From Azonexaceae bacterium (lineage in GTDB: Bacteria; Pseudomonadota; Gammaproteobacteria; Burkholderiales; Rhodocyclaceae), in assembly GCA_009469665.1 (NCBI GenBank), contig SSTB01000245.1, positions 1 through 19,996 of the forward strand: a stretch of DNA of 19,996 nucleotides, given 5' to 3'. The position numbers were made by a program, and so were the translations under genes. The notes beneath the pieces are model-generated. The model ran no database searches. It saw only the letters and a program-made list of their open reading frames with translations, and was not told the DNA's origin. Below are positions 7,284 to 13,913 of this stretch, in pieces; within the stretch, counting starts at the first letter, position 1; each line of letters opens with the position of its first letter.

Positions 7284-8264
7284 ATGTCATCTGCCCAAGC
7301 CCAACCCTTATCCGTCGCCATCGCCTGTCAAGGCGGTGGCAGCCATACCGCTTTCACCGCCGGAGTCCTTCAGGCACTGCTGGCCGGAGTCGATCCGGCA
7401 CGGTACCGCATCACAGGTCTGTCCGGAACTTCCGGGGGTGCCCTTTGCGCGGCCCTCGCCTGGGCCGGGCTGGTGCGGAGCGATGCGGCCGAAGGTGCAC
7501 GCCGCCTGGAATCCTTCTGGAATGACATGATCGCTCGGGCGCCAGTGGATCTCCTGACCAACCTGGGCCTGGTCTGGCTGCAACGCTCCCGTGACTGGCT
7601 TGCCCTGCCCGAGGTCAGCCCTTACAGCCTGCCGGAATTCGGACGGGATTTCCTGGCCGAGCTCATCGACGAGCATATTCCCTTTGCCAGCCTGGATGGC
7701 CTTGCTGGTCCAGCGCTTCTGGTGGGGGCAGTGGAGGTTCTGAGCGGGGACTTCACGGTATTCAGTTCCCGCGCGCCGGAACCCGCGCTGCGTGTGGGGC
7801 GTGATGCCCTCCTGGCTTCGGCGGCGATCCCCGAGCTCTTCCGCGCTACGCACATAGGGAACGCCGTTTATTGGGATGGTCTCTTTTCCCAGAACCCCCC
7901 GGTGCGGGGCTTCATTTCCGGATGCGCTTCGGTGGACGAGAAGCCGGACGAAATCTGGCTCGTTCAGATCAATCCCGCGAGGCGCGAGGCAGAACCGCGT
8001 ACCGTGGCGGACATCGCTGACCGGCGCAACGAACTGGCCGGAAATCTTTCCCTGGCGCAGGAGTTGTTTTTCGTCGCCCAGGTCAATGCCTGGATCGACG
8101 AAGGCTGGCTTCCGCGGGACCGGTTCAAACCCATCGCCGTGCGCCCCATCACTCTTGAAATGGAGTTGGACTACCCTTCCAAACTCGACCGCAGCTCGGC
8201 TTTCATCGACCGATTGATGGATGAAGGGCGCCGGAGCGGGGCGGAGTTTCTGGCGCGGCGCTGA
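7284..8264 (+). CDS. Patatin-like phospholipase
   Basis: A 326-residue patatin-family acyl hydrolase, counted from the ATG at 7284 (MSSAQAQ). The frame is open upstream but without conserved text. The catalytic dyad is complete: oxyanion loop GGGSHT from residue 17, nucleophile Ser50 in GTSGG, and Asp198 in WDGLFSQNP. It would release fatty acids from phospholipids or similar lipids. No signal peptide or membrane anchor is visible, so it is probably cytoplasmic. The neighbour on the other strand is an acyl-CoA ligase, which could reactivate fatty acids freed by this enzyme; this link is inferred from position alone. The ribosome site is poor. Its 3' side is occupied by a second copy of the dispersed repeat. 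Confidence 0.9.
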   Translation: MSSAQAQPLSVAIACQGGGSHTAFTAGVLQALLAGVDPARYRITGLSGTSGGALCAALAWAGLVRSDAAEGARRLESFWNDMIARAPVDLLTNLGLVWLQRSRDWLALPEVSPYSLPEFGRDFLAELIDEHIPFASLDGLAGPALLVGAVEVLSGDFTVFSSRAPEPALRVGRDALLASAAIPELFRATHIGNAVYWDGLFSQNPPVRGFISGCASVDEKPDEIWLVQINPARREAEPRTVADIADRRNELAGNLSLAQELFFVAQVNAWIDEGWLPRDRFKPIAVRPITLEMELDYPSKLDRSSAFIDRLMDEGRRSGAEFLARR

Positions 8265-8312
8265 ATGCCTGAAAATTTCCGTTCGCCCCGTACTTGCCTA
8301 CCCCGAGCCAGG

Positions 8313-8463
8313 GGGTCAGTCAGATAGGTTCAGCACTGTTCGGCCCACCCCGCACCCCCGCTCGTCCCCGGCATAGCTTCGGCGATGGCTGAGGTTCGCT
8401 TCGCGCCACCGGGGCGCGGATGCGCGCCTCGGCTTTCACGCAAACCTATTAACTGACAACTAG
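8313..8463. repeat. Dispersed structured intergenic repeat, copy B
   Basis: This is the second copy of the block at 525-692. Its ends are also imperfect inverted repeats: GTCAGTCAGATAGGTT at 8315-8330 against the reverse of AACCTATTAACTGAC near 8444-8457. It lacks 12 bases present in copy A (after CCCCGCTCG), and the internal TTCG hairpin has a mismatch in its stem. It lies in the gap between the convergent patatin-like and dsbC genes. Both copies have the same orientation on the plus strand. Confidence 0.8.
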
Positions 8464-8469
8464 GGTTGT

Positions 8470-8491
8470 TCGGGCGCGCCCGAGCGGGCGC
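8470..8491. other. GC palindrome and hairpin downstream of dsbC
   Basis: TCGGGCGCGCCCGA (8470-8483) is a perfect 14-base palindrome. It overlaps a hairpin GCGCCC-GAGC-GGGCGC (8476-8491). It could help stop transcription between the convergent genes, although no uridine run follows. Confidence 0.35.
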
Positions 8492-8533
8492 AAAGGGGCA
8501 TGAATAGGGCACGCCCGGAATTTTCACAGGCTC

Positions 8534-9241
8534 TCAGCGCGGCAGCGAAGAAAGCTTCTGCTCTATGCGCGCCAGGGGAACTGCACCGGGGACGCGTTCG
8601 CCGTCACCAAAGAACAGCGTTGGTGTGCCGGAAATGTTGAGTTTCTTGCCGAATTCCTGATTGCGGGTTATTGCGCTGGCATCGCAATCGTCTTTGCCTG
8701 CAGGGGACTTGCTCTCAACCATCCAGTCGTTCCACGCCTTGGCGCGGTCAGGCGAGCACCATATCTGGCGGGATTTCTTCACCGAATCCTCGGAGAGGAT
8801 GGGGTAAAGGAAGGTATAGATGGTAACGTTGTCCAGCTTCTGAAGATCCTTCGCCAAACGCTTGCAGTAGCCGCAATTTGGATCCTCGAAGGTTGCTAGA
8901 ACCCGCTTGCCGTCGCCTTTTACCTGTTTGATCGCCCGTTCGAGGGGCAGATCGGAGAACTTGATTGCCGTGAGTTTGCGGATGCGCTCCTCGGTGATGT
9001 TCTGGCCGGTCTTGGCGTCAAGCAGGACGCCGTCGATGAGGGTGGTGACTTTGTCGTCCGTATAGATGATGTGACCATCCACATAGACTTCGTACAAACC
9101 CAGATAACTGGTCTTGGTCACGCTCTCAACCTTGGACTTGAGTCGCGCTTCAATGGCCTTGCGCACCTCGCCCTCGTCGGCTCCTGCGCCGGTGGCCAAT
9201 ATCAGGCCCGCCAAGGCGGGAATCAGCGTCTTCGCGAACAT
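8534..9241 (-). CDS. dsbC: Thiol:disulfide interchange protein DsbC
   Basis: A 235-residue periplasmic disulfide isomerase. A signal peptide ends near residue 21 (ATGAGA before DEG). Residues about 22-80 are the dimerisation domain. The thioredoxin domain carries the active-site pair Cys123-Gly-Tyr-Cys126 and the cis-proline Pro207 in SGTPT. Cys162 and Cys186 match the structural disulfide of the family. DsbC reshuffles wrong disulfides in exported proteins and is kept reduced by DsbD. It starts 9 bp after the stop of the UbiH-family gene, so the two are probably co-transcribed. Length and cysteine pattern agree with the family. Confidence 0.95.
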   Translation of the reverse strand: MFAKTLIPALAGLILATGAGADEGEVRKAIEARLKSKVESVTKTSYLGLYEVYVDGHIIYTDDKVTTLIDGVLLDAKTGQNITEERIRKLTAIKFSDLPLERAIKQVKGDGKRVLATFEDPNCGYCKRLAKDLQKLDNVTIYTFLYPILSEDSVKKSRQIWCSPDRAKAWNDWMVESKSPAGKDDCDASAITRNQEFGKKLNISGTPTLFFGDGERVPGAVPLARIEQKLSSLPR

Positions 9242-9250
9242 CGGGTTCTC

Positions 9251-10414
9251 CTAGTAGGCGCCCAGGGCGTAGCGCGCCAGGGCATTCTTGATGAAGGGCA
9301 GGGAATCGGCGAGGCCCAGCCCGAAGTTGCGCAAGGGCCTGAGACCGGGGGCCGGGTGACGGAAGAGGCGGCGCAGGCCGTCGGTGGCTGTTTGCAGGAG
9401 CAGGGTTTCTTCCTTGCGCGCCCGTTGGTAGCCCGACAAGAAACGCAGGTCGCCAATATCGTGCCAGGGCTGGGCAGATCCGAGACGAAGTGCGAGTTCT
9501 GCGGCATCCTGAAAACCGAGATTGATGCCGTGGCCGGATAGGGGGTGGATGCCGTGGGCCGCGTCCCCCACGAGGGCGAGGCGCGGGGCCACTGTCTGGG
9601 GAACACGCATGAGCCGCAAGGGGAAGGCCGCGGGAGCCGTGAGGAGTTCCAAGTCCCCCAGGGTGTGGGCGCCGGCCTCGGCCACACGACTGCAAAGTTC
9701 TGACGGAGGGAGGGCGCACAGCGCGTCGGCGTGGTCATCCGGAGTGGACCAGACGATGGAAATGCGGTTCCCGGGCAGGGGAAGCCAGGCGAGGACGCCG
9801 TCGTCACGGAACCACTGGTGGGCGATGCCACGGTGACCGAGGGTGGTGGCGAAATTAGCTACCACGCCTTTTTCGCCATAGGGCGTATTGTGGGCCTCAA
9901 GGCCGGCACGGCTTCGCACCCAGGAATCGCGGCCGTCGGCGCCGACCACCAGGCGGGAACTCAGCGAACTGCCATCCTCAAAGCCCAGACAGGCTGCGTC
10001 GTGGCGAATTTCCAGAGAGCATGGGCGGGCCGGCGAGATCAAGGTGAGGTTACTCTGGCGCTTGGCGCTTTCCCAGAGCTCGCAGGCCATGAGCGAGGAT
10101 TCCACGATCCAGGCCAGTTCGGTCACGCCGGTGTCGTAGGCGCTGAAGCCTATCCTGCCGCCGGCATCGCCACGGACATCCATGGCGGTAACTGGAGTCA
10201 GGCGATCCCGGTCAAGATGCCGCCAGACGCCGATCCGCTCCAGAAACGCCGCGTTAGCAGGACTGATGGCATAAACGCGCGCATCCCAGCCGGCCGGGCG
10301 GACCGGCGAATTCGGTTCGATTAGGGCGATTTTGAGGCGGGAATCCCGGAGAGCGACCGCCAGACCGGTCCCGGCGAGTCCTCCGCCGACGATGGCGAGG
10401 TCGAAATGCTGCAT
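9251..10414 (-). CDS. UbiH/UbiF/VisC-family FAD-dependent hydroxylase (ubiquinone biosynthesis)
   Basis: A 387-residue flavoprotein monooxygenase. The N-terminal dinucleotide fold is IVGGGLAG (Gly10, Gly12, Gly15). The DG motif is VVGADGRDSWVR. The second FAD motif is ALVGDAAHGIHPLSGHGINLGFQDA, which is typical of the ubiquinone hydroxylases UbiH, UbiF and UbiI. It would hydroxylate the polyprenyl-phenol ring at the inner membrane; the ring position cannot be told from sequence. The start chosen is the ATG at 10414 (MQHFDLAI). A second ATG three codons upstream (10423) is equally possible, since neither has a clear ribosome site. It sits between a small Gly-rich gene and dsbC on the minus strand. 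Confidence 0.9.
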   Translation of the reverse strand: MQHFDLAIVGGGLAGTGLAVALRDSRLKIALIEPNSPVRPAGWDARVYAISPANAAFLERIGVWRHLDRDRLTPVTAMDVRGDAGGRIGFSAYDTGVTELAWIVESSLMACELWESAKRQSNLTLISPARPCSLEIRHDAACLGFEDGSSLSSRLVVGADGRDSWVRSRAGLEAHNTPYGEKGVVANFATTLGHRGIAHQWFRDDGVLAWLPLPGNRISIVWSTPDDHADALCALPPSELCSRVAEAGAHTLGDLELLTAPAAFPLRLMRVPQTVAPRLALVGDAAHGIHPLSGHGINLGFQDAAELALRLGSAQPWHDIGDLRFLSGYQRARKEETLLLQTATDGLRRLFRHPAPGLRPLRNFGLGLADSLPFIKNALARYALGAY

Positions 10415-10458
10415 CGGCCGCATTGTGCCGAGGGGCCAGACAAACGGCAAGGGCCGGA

Positions 10459-10761
10459 TCAGACCGGTTGTTTGGGCGGCTTGGGGCGTCGGTTGTTGCT
10501 GCGTGGGCGGTGCTTGCGGTTGCCGCCTGGGTTCTGGCCCTGGGCGGCATTGCCCCCAGGACCGGCAGCCGGACCGCCACTCCCCCCGCCTCCGCCTCCA
10601 CCCCCGGGTGCGGGGCCGATGCGGTTGCCCGGAGCGAGCTGGATTTCCAGTTCGACGATTTCGTCCCATTGCTCGTCGCTACGGTCGCGCTCGGGAATCG
10701 AGAGCAGTTCCCGCAGCCGGCGGCGCAGGTCATTGGGGGGAGGATTGGCGGATGAATTCAT
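10459..10761 (-). CDS. Small Gly-rich, basic-tailed protein of unknown function
   Basis: A 100-residue reading frame starting MNSSANPPPNDL. I do not recognise a named family. Residues 10-48 look like a genuine folded segment: a basic helix (DLRRRLRELL) followed by an acidic one (ERDRSDEQWDEIVELEIQL). Then comes a glycine tract of eight residues within a longer Gly/Pro/Ala stretch, and a basic, Pro-rich tail (NRKHRPRSNNRRPKPPKQPV). The shape suggests a small folded head with a flexible, possibly nucleic-acid-binding arm; that is inference. It ends 44 bp before the UbiH-family start and probably leads that operon. Its start codon lies only 16 bases after the HU terminator stem, with no ribosome site, which leaves its expression unexplained. 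Confidence 0.6.
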   Translation of the reverse strand: MNSSANPPPNDLRRRLRELLSIPERDRSDEQWDEIVELEIQLAPGNRIGPAPGGGGGGGGSGGPAAGPGGNAAQGQNPGGNRKHRPRSNNRRPKPPKQPV

Positions 10762-10770
10762 GGAGTAGAA

Positions 10771-10801
10771 ACTAAAACGAGGTCCGCAGCGGCGGACCTC
10801 G
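10771..10801 (-). terminator. Rho-independent terminator of the HU gene
   Basis: On the minus strand, CGAGGTCCGC pairs perfectly over 10 bp with GCGGACCTCG around a CGCT loop and is followed by TTTTAGTTT. It lies 16 bases after the HU stop codon, as expected for a strongly expressed nucleoid protein. Confidence 0.88.
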
Positions 10802-10817
10802 TAGGGCAAAACACGGC

Positions 10818-11117
10818 TTACTTCTTCTTGCCGGCGCTCTTCTTGGCGGCGACAGCAGCCTTGAAGGCGGTGCCGGCAGAGAACTTCGGCACGGTGGTGG
10901 CCGGAATCTTCAGCGTTGCGCCGGTCTTGGGATTCTTGCCGGTGCGGGCAGCGCGCTTGGCCGACTTGAAGGTGCCGAATCCGACCAGGGTGACGGATTC
11001 TCCCTTGGAGACGGTCTTCACTACAGCGCCGATGATGGCGGACAGGGCCTTGTCGGCGGCGGCCTTGGTAATGCCGGCTTCTTTGGCGGCAACTTCGACC
11101 AATTCGGATTTGTTCAT
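10818..11117 (-). CDS. hup: DNA-binding protein HU
   Basis: A 99-residue histone-like protein starting MNKSELVEVAAKEAGITKAAADKAL, matching HU throughout. It contains the VTLVGFGTF strand, the DNA-binding arm RAARTGKNPKTGATLKIPA, and the closing PKFSAGTAFKAAV. The tail AAKKSAGKKK makes it about nine residues longer than E. coli HU and adds Lys/Ala repeats. It binds and bends DNA without strong sequence preference and compacts the nucleoid. A strong GAGGAGG ribosome site lies at 11125-11131, seven bases before the ATG. A perfect terminator follows the stop, so it forms a single-gene unit. Upstream there are A/T runs near 11185-11193, but no confident promoter call can be made. Confidence 0.95.
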   Translation of the reverse strand: MNKSELVEVAAKEAGITKAAADKALSAIIGAVVKTVSKGESVTLVGFGTFKSAKRAARTGKNPKTGATLKIPATTVPKFSAGTAFKAAVAAKKSAGKKK

Positions 11118-11131
11118 CTACGTGCCTCCTC

Positions 11132-11840
11132 ATAGTGATTGAAATGACTGGCCGCTTTCACGGCAGCGCAACTAAGTTAGCACATTTTTTTTGGAATTGT
11201 TGGCAGTGGCATAGCTTTGTTGCGCCTTTTTTCGGGCAATGTGTGGTAATCCGGACTAAAAAGGCCCTTTCGGCGGGGGTGTCCGGCGGTTGGGGTACGT
11301 CCCGGCAGTCCGGGAGCGGATGGGCAGAGGAAAGGCTTTTGCGCAAGTGCATCCGGATCGCTGGGGTTTGCGTACTCGTTTTCAAGACGCCCCGGGGGGC
11401 TGTTCACGCTCCGCCGCTCCCCGTGGATGGTCACTGGCCGACCATGAAAGGACTTGCCTTGAAACCCCGTTGCCATCTCTTCACGGATCTCTGCCGAACC
11501 TCCGCCGTCCAGGCCGGGAGACGCTTATGGCTGGCGCGCTTGCCACGGCGACCCCACGGGAAGGCGACTCTTCCAGGAATGCTCTGCGGCAGCGACTGTC
11601 GCCCAGGGCGTGTTCACAGTAACCGGCAGCCCGTCGCTTACTGCGAACACGCCCCAGCCTCAAAGCGTGCAAGTATGATCACGGAGGCCTGCGCTCGCGG
11701 GGCAAGGCAGGCCAAAACGGAAGGGCTACTTTCCACCCCGCATCTGGAACACGGCGGGACCGAAGCGGCAGAGCAAGGGCTTTCGACGGCCCTCCTGCGT
11801 GCTGACATCCCGCACTGAGGCAAGGGGCATGGGAGTTTTC
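11132..11840. other. Gene-poor stretch between the HU and sigma-factor genes
   Basis: About 700 bases separate two divergent genes. The open frames here give Arg/Pro/Ser-rich text without recognisable domains, consistent intergenic GC-rich noise. The HU promoter must lie near the left end and the sigma-operon promoter near the right, but I cannot place either. The one clear structure is the inverted repeat at 11606-11654. The stretch could hold a decayed gene or the remnant of a mobile element. Confidence 0.6.
11606..11654. repeat. Long inverted repeat (17-bp arms, one mismatch)
   Basis: GGGCGTGTTCACAGTAA (11606-11622) and TTACTGCGAACACGCCC (11638-11654) pair at 16 of 17 positions around a 15-base loop. 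There is no uridine run, and no gene ends nearby. It could be a protein-binding dyad, an RNA hairpin in a leader of the sigma operon, or joined ends of an insertion element. Confidence 0.7.
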
Positions 11841-12539
11841 ATGGAATCCTGGGACGACGACTCACTCGACCTGCCCTCCGTCGATGCACCCGAGGCCGAA
11901 GAGGAGCGGGACGAGACGGAGGACGAAGGCGCGCAGACGGTGCCGACGCCGTACGTCGCCGATCCTGCCACGGAAACGGCCCTGTGCGCTTGGATCGGGC
12001 GCGTCGTGAATAGTGACGAAGCGGCGCTGGCCTCGCTCTACGAAGCGATGATCGGCCGGGTCTACGGCCTTGCCCTGCGCATCACGCGGCAGGTTCAACT
12101 GGCCGAGGAAGTGGCCGAAGACACTTTCTGGCAAATCTGGCGCCAGGCCCCCCGTTACGATGCCGGCCGCGGGAGCGCCATGGCCTGGATCATGACCATG
12201 GCCCGCAGCCGGGCCCTCGATGCTCTGCGCCGGCGGGAGCCCGCCGAGTGCGAAGCCGATATCGAGCGCATGGCGGAAAGCGGTTCCGACGTCCAGGCCG
12301 GCCCCCAGGATATCCTGGAGGCCGTGCAGCAAGGTTCGCTCCTGCACGCCGCCCTGGCCAGACTCGACCCCCTGCCGCGTCAGCTCGTTGCCCTGGCGTT
12401 CTTCCGTGGCCTCAGCCACGAGGAGATTGCCGACCAGACCGGCATCCCCCTTGGGACGGTCAAGTCCCACATCCGCCGCGCCCTGGAGCGCCTGCGGCGC
12501 TTTTTGGCGCCAGCGGAACAATCGATGGTGACATCATGA
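11841..12539 (+). CDS. ECF-type RNA polymerase sigma factor
   Basis: A 232-residue sigma-70-family factor of the extracytoplasmic-function group. Region 2 spans about residues 60-132 (LYEAMIGRVYGLALRI, AEEVAEDTFWQIW, AMAWIMTMARSRALDALRRR). Region 4 spans about 170-222 (ALARLDPLPRQLVALAFFRGLSHEEIADQTGIPLGTVKSHIRRAL), with a clear helix-turn-helix. Before region 2 is an unusual acidic extension, residues 4-30, rich in Asp and Glu. The ATG at 11841 is preferred because GGGAG lies 5 bases upstream; an in-frame ATG at 11829 is the alternative. Its stop overlaps the next start (ATGA), coupling it to the double-cupin protein, which is in the usual place of an anti-sigma factor. The SigK/ChrR-linked groups are the closest in style. 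Confidence 0.92.
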   Translation: MESWDDDSLDLPSVDAPEAEEERDETEDEGAQTVPTPYVADPATETALCAWIGRVVNSDEAALASLYEAMIGRVYGLALRITRQVQLAEEVAEDTFWQIWRQAPRYDAGRGSAMAWIMTMARSRALDALRRREPAECEADIERMAESGSDVQAGPQDILEAVQQGSLLHAALARLDPLPRQLVALAFFRGLSHEEIADQTGIPLGTVKSHIRRALERLRRFLAPAEQSMVTS

Positions 12540-13354
12540 AACCCCCAGCCCCCCCCCTCACGACTTCCGAAGAAGCCCTCAGCCGCCTTCTCTGCGAAGA
12601 CCTCGCCCCTGCTTCCAGCGCTCCTCAGCCGCCTGCCGGTCTTCTCGACCGGGTGCGCGCCAGCGCCGCTGCCCGGGCCGCCCTGACCACCGTGCGTGCC
12701 CGGCAGGACACCTGGCGCAAGGTCATGGCCGGGGTGCGCAAGAAAGTGCTGTGGGACGGCCCCCAGGGCGCCTCGGTCCTACTCGAATTCCAGCCCGGGG
12801 TGAAGTTGCCAGGCCATCGCCACGCCTGGCTGGAGGAGGGAATTTGCCTTTCGGGTGGACTGCTGGTCGGCGACCTGGAACTCGGCCCTGGCGACTACCA
12901 AGCCTCCCCTCCGGGCAGTCGCCACGCCGCCATCACCAGTTGCCCGCGACGCGGTGCCCTCGCCTACCTGCGGGGCACTTCCCTCGGACACCCCGGCCAC
13001 CAGATTGGCGAACTCCTTGGTGGGCTCCTGCCCGGGCAGGGCGCCCCTCAACGCACCGTGCTCCTGCGCGACGGCGGCTGGCAGCCCGTCGCTCCGGGGG
13101 TGGAGGTTCTCCCCCTGTGGTCGGGTGGCGGCATCGAGTCGCGTTTCGTCCGCCTGTCCCCCGGGGCAAGCCTGCCGGGTCACGGCCATCCGGTCGACGA
13201 GGAGTGCATGATGCTGGAAGGCGAACTCTACTTCGGCGACCTCCTCGTCCAGGCCGGCGATTTCCATCTCGCCCCGGCGGGCACCTGCCACGGTGATGTC
13301 TGTTCCGAAAGTGGGGCACTGCTCTTCGTGCGCGGCGGAGCGCTAGGGTCATGA
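12536..13354 (+). CDS. Double-cupin protein, probable ChrR-like anti-sigma factor
   Basis: A 272-residue protein starting at the ATGA overlap with the sigma gene. Residues 1-70 are helical-looking and Ala/Arg-rich. They lack the HxxxCxxC zinc motif found in ChrR-type anti-sigma domains. Cupin 1 covers about 75-147 with His94, His96, Glu100/101 and His130. Cupin 2 covers about 185-267 with His216, His218, Glu222/223 and His252. Both have a full set of likely metal ligands. ChrR has one cupin after its anti-sigma domain, so two intact cupins and no zinc motif make this an unusual version. Six cysteines (20, 104, 136, 224, 251, 256) could add redox sensing. The anti-sigma role is inferred from position and cupin homology; the alternative is a stress-responsive metalloenzyme. 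Confidence 0.8.
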   Translation: MKPPAPPLTTSEEALSRLLCEDLAPASSAPQPPAGLLDRVRASAAARAALTTVRARQDTWRKVMAGVRKKVLWDGPQGASVLLEFQPGVKLPGHRHAWLEEGICLSGGLLVGDLELGPGDYQASPPGSRHAAITSCPRRGALAYLRGTSLGHPGHQIGELLGGLLPGQGAPQRTVLLRDGGWQPVAPGVEVLPLWSGGGIESRFVRLSPGASLPGHGHPVDEECMMLEGELYFGDLLVQAGDFHLAPAGTCHGDVCSESGALLFVRGGALGS

Positions 13355-13857
13355 AGAGTCACTTCGTCCTGGTCAGCCGCTGGCTGCTGCCCGCTCCCCG
13401 CGAGCGGGTCTGGGAATTGCTCGTCCATCCTGAGCGCTGGCCCCACTGGTGGCCCCGGCTTGAGAGCGCTTGCCGAACGGTGCCGGGCGCGGCCGATGGC
13501 CTTGGAGCAGTGACGGAATTCCGCTGGAACAGCGGCCTGGGTTACCGCATCGAATTCGCAGTCGCCACTGTGCGTGTCCAGGCTCCGAGCGAACTTGAAG
13601 GCGAAGTCCGCGGCAACCTTCGGGGTAGTGGCCTTTGGCTCTTGGAGGAAGCGGGGAGTGGGGCATGCCTCACGTATCGTTGGGACGTGCACCTGGAGAA
13701 AACCTGGATGCGCCTCCTCGCGCCGCTGCTCTGGCCCGTCTTTGCCCAGCGCCACTTCCGCGTCATGCGCGACGGCGCCCGCGCCATGGCCCGCCAACTG
13801 GGCTGTGAAGCGGGTCGGGTCGAGGAATGGTCGAGTCTGACCTTGCGGCCGAGTTGA
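13351..13857 (+). CDS. SRPBCC (START/polyketide-cyclase-like) family protein
   Basis: A 168-residue protein of the SRPBCC helix-grip fold. The start is typical: a beta strand (FVLVSRWLLPAPRERVWELL), then HPERWPHWWPRL. It continues with strands containing EFRWNSGLGYRIEF and a C-terminal helix (FRVMRDGARAMARQLG). The fold forms a deep pocket for hydrophobic ligands such as lipids or quinones; the ligand here is unknown. It starts in an ATGA overlap with the double-cupin gene, so sigma factor, cupin protein and SRPBCC protein form one tightly coupled operon. No export signal is visible. It may be a target or a ligand sensor of the sigma system. A short GC hairpin follows the stop. Confidence 0.85.
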   Translation: MKSHFVLVSRWLLPAPRERVWELLVHPERWPHWWPRLESACRTVPGAADGLGAVTEFRWNSGLGYRIEFAVATVRVQAPSELEGEVRGNLRGSGLWLLEEAGSGACLTYRWDVHLEKTWMRLLAPLLWPVFAQRHFRVMRDGARAMARQLGCEAGRVEEWSSLTLRPS

Positions 13858-13864
13858 GGAACTT

Positions 13865-13879
13865 CCCCCGGAGCGGGGG
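13865..13879. terminator. GC hairpin after the SRPBCC gene, weak terminator or attenuator
   Basis: CCCCCG and CGGGGG pair around a GAG loop, 7 bases after the stop codon. No uridine run follows, so some transcription probably continues into the peroxiredoxin gene. Confidence 0.35.
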
Positions 13880-13913
13880 GCCTATCGCTTCAATCCTTAC
13901 CTGGAAGGCGATC

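Noticed and set aside
11135..11818. Plus-strand open frame of 227 residues in the gene-poor stretch
   Set aside because: Composition is Arg/Pro/Ser/Cys-rich with no domain and no ribosome site, and it crosses the long inverted repeat. A decayed gene cannot be excluded.
12248..12535. Upstream extension of the double-cupin frame into the sigma gene
   Set aside because: Text is Arg/Pro/Gly-rich shadow of the sigma region; the ATGA overlap at 12536 is the natural start.
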